This document shows, in pieces, positions 20,901 to 29,990 of a stretch of DNA of 64,000 nt (positions are counted from its first letter, which is position 1; the number at the start of each line of letters is the position of its first letter). Source of the stretch: Warburgia ugandensis (Eukaryota; Streptophyta; Magnoliopsida; Canellales; Canellaceae). The translations under genes were made by a program, and so were the position numbers. The stretch is taken from positions 82,757,777 through 82,821,776 of the forward strand of contig CP141132.1 of NCBI GenBank assembly GCA_035236585.1, in the 5' to 3' direction. The notes under the pieces were generated by a model, which did not search any database, had not been told where the DNA came from, and saw only the letters and a program-made list of their open reading frames with translations.

Positions 20901-22372
20901 CTAATGCCCTTGACGAGTGATAGTTGTCCCACATGACGCAAAGCTCATAGTGAGAGATACAAAATCCCAAAGAATCGGCCCCAAAGTTTGGAGCCATTTA
21001 ATTCCTAAAACAATGTCAAAGGCATCCAAAGGAATAACCAAGAAGTCAGCAATAAAAGTATTATTATCAACTTTAAATGGTACCACCTGGCAAATTCTCT
21101 TGTTGAGGATGGACCACCAATCCGAGGCGTTGGGCTGCTGTAACACTAATGAAATTATAAGTACTCCCTAAATCCACTAACCCCAATACAAGATGTCCCT
21201 CCATTATGACTCGCAATTGCATAGTTCGTGCATATTGTTGGCCTGTTATTGCATGCAAGGATATTTCAGGTCCCTATGCTCGTCTTGGTCCTGCACAACG
21301 TCTTCGTGATCCTCTACCTCCAGCCAAAATAATTTTTTACATTGGTGCCCGAATGAATATGGTTCGTCACAATTGTAGCAGAGACCCTTAGCTCTTCGTT
21401 CCACCATCTTCGCACGAGTCAACTTTTTAATAAAAGGAGGGGTCGCACTACTTAGACTTGAACCTGACACCGTCACCCCGCCTTGCCCGGAGCTGCTTTT
21501 AGTAGCGGAAGAGGGAACTGTTGCTTGCCATGTTGATGCCTTTAGTGTTTGAGCCCATGTGTTGCCAAGGTCCTCTTCGCATGCTTGCCGCTCTTGCTAG
21601 CTACTGCTTCTTCTCAAAGGCCCATGCCAAATTCATTGCTTGAGCAAGGTTTGGGAAATTTTGCATCCCCACATCAAGCCTAATTGAATCCGTTAATCCT
21701 GTAGTAAACAAGTCCACTTGCTGGTCCACTCGCACTGTATTAGCGTGCACCAACAACCGTTGAAACTGGCATTGATAATCCTCAATTGTTCCAGTCTATT
21801 TCAAATCAACCAATTCACCTAAAGGAATACCGTGTACTGACAGGCCAAATCTCAAACTGCAATATCCCTTGAATGCCTCCCACATGAGATTCGATTCCTC
21901 GTGCTCCATCTGATAGTACCATAATTGCACCTCACCTAACATGTGAAAAGCTGCCAAACCAACCTTGTCTATTTCTGTTGCCCGCTGATTGGAAAAGAAT
22001 TTCTCACATCGGTGTAACCAAATTAACAGGTCCTCTGACCCATCAAAGGTCGAAAAATCAAGTTGTGTACCACGGTACCACTCCCGACCCTGCCGACAAT
22101 TCCGATCGATTGTCCATTCTATAATGGGGGTTCCCATAATGGTTACTGCTGCCCATACCCCCATTGGACTCCTTGCCGCGGTTTCAGTTGAAACTCATAA
22201 GAAGTTCCTGCAATTGTAGCGACAATTGTTGCAACTGATTTCCCAATTTAGACTAGGTTTGTGCGACTCTTGCTTCCATTTGTGACTCAACTTCTACTAC
22301 TCTTGTTTCATTAATTACCTGCAATTCCTGTAACAGAGCCCTCAACTCGTCTTTTGTGTTGGAATCGCCCAT
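20901..22372 (-). pseudogene. Gypsy 2 gag and protease
   Basis: The minus strand starts MGDSNTKDELRALLQELQ at 22372. The gag core is LDFSTFDGSEDLLIWLHRCE (about 22010-22075). The zinc knuckle CYNCDEPYSFGHQC lies near 21340-21380. The protease reads GLVDLGSTYNFIS (about 21140-21178), so the catalytic DSG triad is changed to DLG. Later comes FDIVLGIKWLQTLGPI, the usual end of this protease type. Stops are scattered through gag. Confidence 0.85.
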
Positions 22373-22380
22373 TGTGTTTG

Positions 22381-22392
22381 GCTTTGATACCA
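22381..22392 (-). other. Gypsy 2 primer-binding site
   Basis: The minus strand reads TGGTATCAAAGC, one base different from the initiator tRNA-Met site of Gypsy 1, just inside the right LTR. Confidence 0.85.
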
Positions 22393-22395
22393 AGT

Positions 22396-22848
22396 TGATA
22401 TGTTCACGGGTTACAAATCTAGTCACCAGGTGATTCACAGGGAAAACTGCTTTAGTTGATGAAGCCCTTTTCTTGTTGTTGTTCCTGCCTCGTGAAGAAC
22501 CTATGGTTGATAATACATAGAAACTCGTCGAAGGGAGCTCCTAACCTTAGACTCGTTAAGAAGAGAGAGTCTTAAACCTCTATAATTTAGAGCTAAATTC
22601 TCATTAGCCCTTTATTCCTCCCAATCATCCTCTTAAATAAAGGTTACATAGGAAATTATTCTTGTAGAATAGGAAACTAAAATTAAGGACTTTGAATTGT
22701 AATGAAAATACGCTAAAAATACTCTCCTACTTAGGAATACTACTAAAAATAAGATTATTGTTTTTCTGCTTTCCCATCTTTGGCACTTCTAACTTCCTTT
22801 TCTTTCCCACATCTCCCATATGTCTTGGCCACAAAGGCATCCGTAACA
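22396..22848 (-). repeat. Gypsy 2 5' LTR
   Basis: 453 bp, from TGATATGTTCACGGG to GGCATCCGTAACA on the plus strand, followed by target duplication GGTAA. Confidence 0.88.
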
Positions 22849-22853
22849 GGTAA

Positions 22854-23366
22854 ATTTTTGCCAGCTAAGTAGCCTAGCTGTAACAGATTTAGAGATTGCA
22901 TTATTCAATCTTGGCAAAGAACTGGGACTGTATCGGTTTATACTGCAAAATGACTGCAACCTGCATTCTGATCACTTATGCGCAAGAAATGGGTACCACC
23001 CTCTAAGCCTAAATCGCCATGATTTTAGTAAATATTTAAGCAACCATCATGAACCAAAATGCTAAAATCTGTTAGAAAACTAGGATTGCATAAACACACT
23101 TGGGCATGATTTTTTGTGCAGAATAACAAAAAGCGGTTCAATCTTCATAAATTTCATCGTAAATATGAAATACAAATACAAATACAAATGTGGGAGAGAT
23201 AAAGAAGATGTAAGGTCGTTTATATGCTTGGCTAATCAAGCATATGTCAGGTACCTAGCACAACAAAGCACTCTTAGAGGGCACGGAATGTCTAATTTTT
23301 TGGTAAGAATTTTCTTCTTCTTCCCTGCATTTTTCTGGAAGAAAAGGAGTAGATGGAGACATTGTT
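22854..23366. other. Non-coding stretch between Gypsy 2 and the ferritin fragment
   Basis: No gene recognised. It lies directly upstream of the ferritin fragment in the plus direction and may include intron or flank of the captured gene. A short ACAAAT microsatellite lies at about 23170-23188. Confidence 0.35.
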
Positions 23367-23451
23367 ATGGCTACAGAGGGACCTAATAGTAGGCCTCTTA
23401 CTGGAGTTGTCTTTGAGCCCTTTTAGGAGGTGAAGAAGGAACTGCAAATGG
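23367..23451 (+). pseudogene. FER: Ferritin gene fragment
   Basis: Translates as ATEGPNSRPLTGVVFEPF, stop, EVKKELQMVPT. Plant plastid ferritins carry NxRPLTGVVFEPFEEVKKEL at the start of the mature subunit, the extension peptide before the iron-storage helix bundle. The stop at 23424-23426 (TAG where Glu is expected) breaks it, and similarity ends after about 28 codons. No other ferritin exon was recognised nearby, so this is a scrap, probably moved by a transposon or left by deletion. Confidence 0.75.
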
Positions 23452-23483
23452 TCCCAACTATTCTGCAGGATTTGATATCACGG

Positions 23484-23553
23484 CTCTATATGGGAATTCA
23501 CCTATACCGCACTCAAATAAAGCTAGTCCAAGGCTCCAAATGTCAGCTGGATC
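23484..23553 (-). pseudogene. MKK3: MAP kinase kinase (MKK3-like) exon fragment, copy 1
   Basis: The minus strand reads DPADIWSLGLALFECGIGEF then PYRA. This is kinase subdomain IX; the DIWSLG motif with ALFECGTGEFPY is closest to plant MKK3. Only part of one exon is present. Gypsy 3 begins 21 bp away, at 23574. Confidence 0.72.
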
Positions 23554-23573
23554 TTCTTTATTTCATAGGAGAT

Positions 23574-23922
23574 TGATAGGCTCGACTAATTCAAGCAAAT
23601 GGTAATGAATTCTCAATGGAAGAATCATATATAGACTTTCCAATTACTACAAATCAAGCTGACAGAATCAGCTATGTGAGTTATACAAATACTGGTTTTT
23701 GTCTACAGAGTTTTCATGATTACACTTTCTAGCTATTGAGGAGCTAGATCCTCCCACTCTTCCTTTCTTCTGCTAGTTCTTGGATATCCCCTCTCGATTT
23801 CCCTCTCCTTTCTTTTATTTCTCCCCCTCTGCCAAATGTTCTTCCTCCCTACCATAACCGAACCCAGTCTGGTCCTCTTTTCTGTCAGAAGCCTATCCTT
23901 TCTTTTATAAAACTGTTTAACA
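23574..23922 (-). repeat. Gypsy 3 3' LTR
   Basis: 349 bp, TGATAGGCTCG to TAACA on the plus strand; matches 25591-25961 apart from a few indels. Confidence 0.88.
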
Positions 23923-24208
23923 ATCCCCCCCCCTAAAACTACCACCTTGTCCTCAAGGTGAAAGTCAGGGAACTGCATCTGAATGACATCCATTTGTTCC
24001 CAGGTGTTGTCAGGCAGGTTCCAGACCCTCTTTGCCAAAATCTTTTTTGATTTGTGAATGTCGTCCTCTTATCTAGAACCAACCCCCGGACCATGTCTAC
24101 TCCACTAGGGTCGAACGGGTGGAAATCTTGAACCATCGTGATCCCTGGCAGATTCAAGTTTATCTGCCAATAGATGTCTTGTCCTTTGCTGCAGTGACAG
24201 TCCCCCAC
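23733..24208 (-). pseudogene. Gypsy 3 fusion of protease tail to polyprotein C-terminus
   Basis: On the minus strand a protease-distal segment (GITMVQDFHPFDPSGVDMV, about 24085-24145) is followed within about 60 bp by NTWEQMDVIQMQFPDFHLED (about 23940-24000). The latter corresponds to the chromodomain end of Gypsy 1 (TWEEDILKQFPDFHLED). About 3 kb of pol is absent between them. A frameshift lies between the two parts. Confidence 0.75.
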
Positions 24209-24258
24209 TTGTACTCCGAATCAACTTGATCGATCCACTGTCAAATGGAGTTTTTCAG

Positions 24259-25526
24259 CTAGTGGGTGGATTTGGAGATGAGGTTGTGGGAAGCTCCACT
24301 GTCAATCAAGACCACTACCTCCCTCTTTCCGATCAATCCCTTTAGTTTTATCGTGCCTCCTATCATGAAACCCGAAATGGAGTTTAGGAATAACTCCAGA
24401 GGTTGGTTATCCCTTGTCCTGTTGTCGTCCTTGTCTGCCAAAGTGATTTCCATCTCATCGTCTTCGTCGTTGGCTAGGAGCAGCACTTGCAACTGTCAAT
24501 TTTTACATCGATGACCCGGTGGATATTTCTCATCACATCTATAATGTAATCCTTGGGATCTCCTTTGTTGTAACTCAGCATCTGTGAGTTTCCTTAAGGG
24601 TTCCCTTTTTTCGACAGGTCATACGCCGGCATTTTTCCCAATCGGTTTTCGTATGGAAACCCCTGTTTCTCTCATGGCTGGGGAAGAAGATAGGTGATTT
24701 ACCAAAATGCCCCTGCGAAGATACTCCCGTCAACCCTCCTTTCGACTGAACATGGATGGGTCCAGTCATTCTTGGGCCAGCATCCAGTCTAATTGGATGG
24801 GCCTTTATTTGGTCCAACTCAATGTTCTTCTCTTCTATTTTGTGGGCTAAATCCATTAGTCCATATAAAGATGCAAGCCTGAATAATTTTATTTCGGTCT
24901 TGATTTCTTCCCAGAGCCCATTCAAGAAGGCTTCCTTCAACAGATCGTCGGAAACATCACTCAGGTGACCGGAGAGAAGCTTGAACGACCAGAGATACTC
25001 GGAGACACTTCCAGTCTGCCTCAAAGCCAAAAGAGATTCATAATCGTCATCCCATTGAGAAAATCAGAAACAATGCAGCAAGGATGACTGGAGAGAACCC
25101 CATGATCAGAAGGGATTTCTTGATTCTGTCCACAAACCAGTAGAGAGCATCTCCCTCCATGCAAATGGCTGCTGCTAGTATCATCTCCTCGTCGGATATG
25201 TGGTTGACCTGAAAATATCATTCAGCTTGACATAACCAACAATAGGGATCTTGGCCGTCAAACACCAGCAAATCCATTCTCCTCCCTTGAAACTCATGAT
25301 GGCAATGATCCCCTGGCAAGAAGGAACTACGTCTGTGACTATTGGAGGGTTCTCCACCTTCCGTATTCCTATGCCGATCTCGACATTCCTCCAGCATTTC
25401 TTGATTCTTAATCCATTCTCTTATTTCTACCAGATATTCACCGAATGCATTTACATTCGTTTGTAATCTCCCCATGTTTTCCCTCAAGTCTCCTATCTCA
25501 CCCTTGACTCCTATCTCCTTCTCCAT
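24259..25526 (-). pseudogene. Gypsy 3 gag and protease
   Basis: Minus strand. The gag start MEKEIGVKGEIGDLRENMGR is at 25526. LVFDGQDPYCWLCQAE lies near 25220-25270, and ALRQTGSVSEYLWSFKLLSG near 24965-25027. The protease active site VLIDSGASHNLIS (about 24274-24312) keeps DSG. Stops and shifts occur between the pieces, for example near 25216, 25021 and 24570. A knuckle-like CDEKYPPGHRC is near 24510-24545. Confidence 0.82.
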
Positions 25527-25590
25527 TCCTTCGTTTCTTTACATCCGAGTTCTAACCATTCCCTGGGTTCGAACCGGCTCTGATACCATT

Positions 25591-25961
25591 TGATAGGCTC
25601 GACTAATTCAAGCAAATGGTAATGAATTCTCAATGGAAGAATTAGATACAGACTTCCCAATTACTACAAATCAAGCTGACAGAATCAATTATGTAAGTTA
25701 TACAAATACTGGTTTTTATCTACAAAGTTTCCATGATTACACTTTCTAGCTTTCGAGGAGCTAGATCCTCCCACTCTTCCTTTCTTCCGCTAGTTCTTGG
25801 ATATCCCCTCTCGATTTCCCTCTCCTTTCTTTTATTTCTCCCCCTCTGCCAGATGTTCTTCCTCCCTACCGTAACCGAACCCAATCTGGTCCTCTTTTCT
25901 GTTATTTTTTGTCAGAAGCCTATCCTTTCTTTTATAAAACCAGCAGACTAACTATCTAACA
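25591..25961 (-). repeat. Gypsy 3 5' LTR
   Basis: 371 bp, followed by target duplication GAGAT. It is longer than its partner because of two small insertions near 25903 and 25940. Confidence 0.88.
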
Positions 25962-25966
25962 GAGAT

Positions 25967-26305
25967 CCTGGTCCTTTATTTATAGTTCTTGCATTAACCG
26001 AACCTCACTTTTCAACCAAAAAAGCCAACCAAGTAAGAATAAATAGTCAAAATGAGAGTGGCGACGCCATATGCAAAAAAGGAAGAGACTCACAAAATGG
26101 CAGAGTGCACAGTTGTATATGGGAATTCTCTTGTACCGCACTCAAATAAAGCTAGTCCAAGGCTCCAAATGTTAGCTGGATCTTTTTTATTTCATAGGAG
26201 ACCCGGGTCCTTTATTTATAGTTCTTGCATTAACCTTGACCTCACTTTTCAACAAAAAAAAGCCAACCAAGTAAGAATAAAGAGTCAAAATGAGAGTGGG
26301 GATGC
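25967..26305. repeat. Tandem duplication containing MKK3 exon copy 2
   Basis: The block starting at GGTCCTTTATTTATAG (25970) and running through GCATTAACC, CCAACCAAGTAAGAATAAA and AAAATGAGAGTGG recurs from 26206, about 235 bp later. The MKK3 exon is likewise present twice (23484-23553 and 26097-26182). The pre-insertion arrangement was therefore two tandem copies of exon plus flank, and Gypsy 3 later landed inside the first copy. Confidence 0.75.
26097..26182 (-). pseudogene. MKK3: MKK3-like exon fragment, copy 2
   Basis: The minus strand reads DPANIWSLGLALFECGTREF then PYTTVHSAIL and stop. Same subdomain IX exon as copy 1, with different substitutions (D to N in DIWSLG, G to R after CGT). 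It is open for about 28 codons and then leaves the kinase family sequence. Confidence 0.7.
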
Positions 26306-26315
26306 CATACAGCCA

Positions 26316-26500
26316 TCCTATAGAGCACAGCCAACCCTACAACCATTCTATAGAATTTTCCTTTCAGCTTGAGTGGCACCTCCCGATCATACAAAAATTC
26401 AGAGGCACATCTCTATTTTTTCCAACCCGCTTGGATTCTCTGGGTAACCTTCCTCTCAATCTCTCTGATCTCATGAATTATCAATTCCAAGTATCGAGCA
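26316..26500 (-). mobile_element. LINE (RTE-like) C-terminal fragment
   Basis: The minus strand reads REIERKVTQRIQAGWKK, stop, RCASEFLYDREVPLKLKGKF then YRMVVG. It matches the plant RTE-like LINE segment that follows the reverse transcriptase (family form RLKGKFYRTxxRPAMLYG). Confidence 0.7.
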
Positions 26501-26907
26501 ATCTTATAAGGAGACTTCTTGGTTATCAATTTTTATTGGTACTCCACTTCCGCTGCTCTCCTTACTAAAATTGCAATCCATATACTCTGTCTTAGTTTGG
26601 CTAATTTTAAATATTTTAGATTCTAATACATCTCTCCATAACTTCAGCTTTGTTATATTGCTCAAAATTCAGCACCTATATACTCTGTGGAATTGACTAG
26701 GTGACATCAGTTCCTGCAACAATTTTAGGAAGATATAACACCAGTACTCCAAGTGATTCCAATTCCCTTCGTCTTCATCGTTATTGCTCCAATTGTTCAC
26801 AGACTTCTACAATTAATCCAATGACATTGCTACTGAAAGCTACTTACAGACATGAGCACCATCGGCACCAGATTTCAGCAGATGAAACGTATTGCTCTCA
26901 AACAGAT

Positions 26908-27092
26908 CAAAAGGGCAGCCCTAGTGCACGAAGCTCCCGCCTATACAGGGTCCGAGGAAGAGGCGGGCCACAGTGGCCTAAAGTAGGCAGCCTTACCTTG
27001 CATTTTTGCAAGAGGCTAATTCTATGCCTTGAACCCATGACCTCAAAGTCACATGATGACAATGTTTACCGTTGCGCCAAGGCTCCCCTTCA
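26908..27092 (-). mobile_element. Au-type SINE, second copy
   Basis: Reverse orientation, from AAAAGGGCAGCCC at the left to GCCAAGGCTCCCC at the right. Direct copies of CTCTCAAACAGAT flank it at 26895-26907 and 27093-27105. Confidence 0.85.
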
Positions 27093-27105
27093 CTCTCAAA
27101 CAGAT

Positions 27106-27603
27106 TAATATAAAAAATTAGAAGGTTGGAAATTGAAGTTAGGAATAATATCAGTGAATCGATTATCAAGAACCTCCAAATCTCCATTAAGTCTAGATTG
27201 CTGATTATTCAGTAGAGAGACGGAACAGATGATTTATTTGATCACAGCTCTACTTGTATTTATTGTGAGCCAAAGCCAGATACGAAAGCTCATGTTTCTA
27301 GGGAGTTTAAGAATGATCTCAATAAGAAACAAAGGTTGCCAAGAAGTTTCCAAGTGCCAAAAGAAATTAGTTATGGTAAGAAATTGTTTATGGTCTAACA
27401 AGAGATAGAAACTGCTTATGGTCCATGCTTCAAGATATAAAGAGCTGCCCTAACCAAAAGCTGGTTATGGTCTAAGAAATTGCTTTAAGTAGCAAAAAAA
27501 CCACAACAAGAACTTGGTGTTATAAAAGAAAAGAATTTGCAATTGAGCCATGCCATTCAAGAGTTGACGAGAGCCAATGAGATTCCCAAAAATGGATTCA
27601 TCT
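27106..27603. other. Spacer between two SINEs; no gene seen
   Basis: AT-rich. Short internal repeats of the type TTATGGTCTAAGAAATTG and TTATGGTCTAACAAGAGA occur at about 27373-27470. No family recognised. Confidence 0.3.
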
Positions 27604-27780
27604 TAGGGCAGCGCCAATGCACGAAGCTCCGGCAAATGCGGGGTCCGAGGAAGGGGTGGACCACAAGGGTCAATAGAACGCAGCCTTACCTTGCAATTTG
27701 CAAGAGGCTGTTTCCACGCCTTGAGCCCGTGACCTCAAGGTCACACGACGACAACTCTACTATTGCGCCAAGGCTCCCCT
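27604..27780 (-). mobile_element. Au-type SINE, third copy
   Basis: Reverse orientation, AGGGCAGCGCC to GCGCCAAGGCTCCCC, with the box B complement CTTGAGCCCGTGACCTC. No convincing flanking duplication was found. Confidence 0.8.
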
Positions 27781-28139
27781 TTGCGCAAATGTTAAATTGG
27801 CTGTTAATACCCAAACCTGTAATAACTACATAATAAAGCCGTGTATATAATCATTTTTGGCATGGGATATTATTCCTCAAATACAAATGAAATATAACAT
27901 GAAAAGTAAAAATGTGAGCAAAATAGATGAACAATGTTATAGATGAAAGAATCAAACAAGGTAAAAGAGAAAAGATACAATACAAGTAAGAAACTAGGAA
28001 AGATAATAGTAACCACAGACAACCACCACCACGTCATTAAATGTTCCAATGTAAAAGTATATCAAATGAAATTTGTGATTCAATGTTCTATAACCCATAA
28101 ATTGGCAGCACGAAAAAGCTAAATTCTTTACCTTATCAT
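27781..28139. other. AT-rich spacer; no gene seen
   Basis: No coding or repeat signature recognised between the third SINE and the 3' end of the LINE remnant. Confidence 0.3.
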
Positions 28140-29990
28140 CAAAGCTTTAACTCGATTAGGCCTCAACTACACGAATCTTGTTCTCCATTCTCCTCCATCA
28201 AGTGTCATGGCCTTATTTAGTCCAAAAGTTTTTAAATCTTTTCTCACCACTTCTATCCACGTCCTCTTAGGCCTTCCCCTTGCCTTTTTAGAGCCTTCAA
28301 CTTGAATCGATCCACTCCTTCTAACTGGTGTCATTCTTGGTCTCCTTTGGACATGTCCAAACCATCCAAGTCTATCCTTTCTCATCTTATTACCTATTGG
28401 TGCTACTCCTAAGTTTCTTCTAATGTTTTCATTTCTGATTCTAACTTTCTTTTCTTGTCACTCATTCATCTCAACATCCTCATTTCAGCTTCGATGGTCC
28501 TATACATATGTTGTTCCTTAATTGCCCAATGCTATGATCCATAAAGCATGGCCAACCTTATAGTCATCCTTAATTGCCCAACGCTATGATCCACTCCTTT
28601 TAACTAGTGCCGTTCTTGGTCTCCTTTGGACATGTCCAAACCATCTAAGTCTACCCTTTCTCATCTTGTTACCTATTGGTGCTACTCTTAAGTTTCTTCT
28701 AATGTTTTCATTTCTGATTCTGACTTTCTTTTCGGCTACGGTGGTCCTATGCATATGTTGCTCTTAATTGCCCAACACTATGATCCATAAAGCATGGCCA
28801 ACCTTATAGTCATTCTGTAGAATTTTCCTTTTAATTTATTTCATTAACTCATCCATAACCAATGTGAAGAGGTACAGGCTCAACGCCGATCCTTGGTGCA
28901 ATCTTATGGTGATGGGAAATCATCAGTCTCTCCACTAGTGGTCATAACATTTGTTATCGCTCCCTCATACATATCCTTAATTATGTCAATGTATCCCCAT
29001 GGAAAACCTTTCTTGCCTAGCACCCCCCATATCAACTCTCTAAGGACCCTATTATAAGCTTTTTCTAAGTCAATAAAGACCATGTAAAGGTCCTTCCTTC
29101 TCTCCCTGTATTTTTCCATCAATTATATAAGGCCAAAAATAGCTTCCATGGTAGACCTTCCAAAATGGTATTCTCAATTACTCTTCTACAAAGTTTCATG
29201 GTATGACTCATAAGTTTGATCCCCATGATAATTAATGCAACTCTATACATCTACTTTATTCTTATAATTACGTACAATAGTTTTTCCTCCATTTATCTAG
29301 CATTTTCTTCAAATCTACAATCTTATTAAACAACTTTGCAACCAAACTACACCAGTATCTCCCATCTACTTCCAAACCTCTATCATATACTATTGCACCC
29401 CAGGGCCTTTCCTGATTTCATCTTTTTCAATGCCTCTTTCACTTCAAGTATCCTAATCATATAGTCGCATCTATATAGTCCAGCACTATTTGGGTTTACT
29501 ATTTTTTCAATCTCTATATTCTCAGTACGTTTGTCATTTAGCAAGCTTTCAAAGTAACTTTCTCGCCTTTGACTGATCTTATCGTCTTTGACAAGTACCT
29601 GTTGGTCATTACTTTTATGCATTTAACGTGGTCTAAGTCCTTACTCTTCCATTCTCTTATTTTTGCAAGTTTGAACATATCTTTCTCATCTCTTTTAACA
29701 CTAATCCATTATAGATATCATTATATGCCTTGAGTTTAGCCTCCCTATTCTCTTAGCAACCTTTTTAGCATTATTATATGCCCAAATGCTTCATTACTTC
29801 TAGTCATCTACCATGCTTTAACACACACTCATTTTCTTTAATAACTTTTTGCACTTTTTAACTCCATCATCAAGTTCCCTTTAATTATTGCCTTTTACCT
29901 TTAGATACTCTTACAACAACTTTTGTCACTTTCTTAATGGACTCGGCCATATTAGCCCAAGGTGAAAAAACCCAATTCAATGTAATCCAC
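28140..29990 (-). mobile_element. RTE-like LINE remnant
   Basis: Minus strand, read downwards. KMKSGKALGCNSI (about 29383-29425) is the pre-reverse-transcriptase block. KDLYMVFIDLEKAYNRVLRE (about 29040-29100) is the first catalytic Asp region, followed by KDMYEGAITNVMT. The C-terminal DRLGWFGHVQRRPRMTPVRR (about 28310-28375) and RGRPKRTWIEVVRKDLK (about 28230-28280) follow. The central reverse transcriptase block with the YADD-type motif appears deleted, and stops abound. The 3' end lies near 28140. Confidence 0.8.
28311..28815. repeat. Tandem duplication of the LINE C-terminal region
   Basis: The block CTTGGTCTCCTTTGGACATG ... TAAAGCATGGCCAACCTTAT occurs at about 28334-28562 and again at about 28615-28815, with small differences. 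A shorter third start (TCCTTAATTGCCCAA) lies at the junction near 28513 and 28567. The duplication is local and younger than the LINE insertion. Confidence 0.75.

Larger units (their letters stand above)
18569..22848 (-). mobile_element. Ty3/Gypsy chromovirus-type element lacking reverse transcriptase (Gypsy 2)
   Basis: LTRs are 18768-19225 (its outer first bases were displaced to 18569-18575 by a SINE) and 22396-22848. A perfect 5-bp target duplication GGTAA is found at 18564-18568 and 22849-22853. The minus-strand primer site TGGTATCAAAGC is at 22381-22392 and a purine tract GAGGAGGGGAGTAA at about 19226-19239. Gag, zinc knuckle, protease, RNase H end, integrase and chromodomain are present in Gypsy order. 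The protease is followed within about 70 bp by late RNase H, so the reverse transcriptase has been deleted. The element is about 4.1 kb without the SINE. Confidence 0.9.
23574..25961 (-). mobile_element. Ty3/Gypsy deletion derivative with gag and protease only (Gypsy 3)
   Basis: LTRs 23574-23922 and 25591-25961 begin TGATAGGCTCG. A perfect 5-bp target duplication GAGAT is found at 23569-23573 and 25962-25966. The minus-strand primer site TGGTATCAGAGC is at 25577-25588, and a purine tract with nine G lies beside the left LTR (about 23923-23937). The 1.67-kb interior has gag, protease and the extreme C-terminus of the polyprotein only. Reverse transcriptase, RNase H and integrase are missing. 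Its gag resembles that of Gypsy 1 closely (GRLQTN, GEYLVEIREWIKN), so both belong to one family. Confidence 0.92.
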
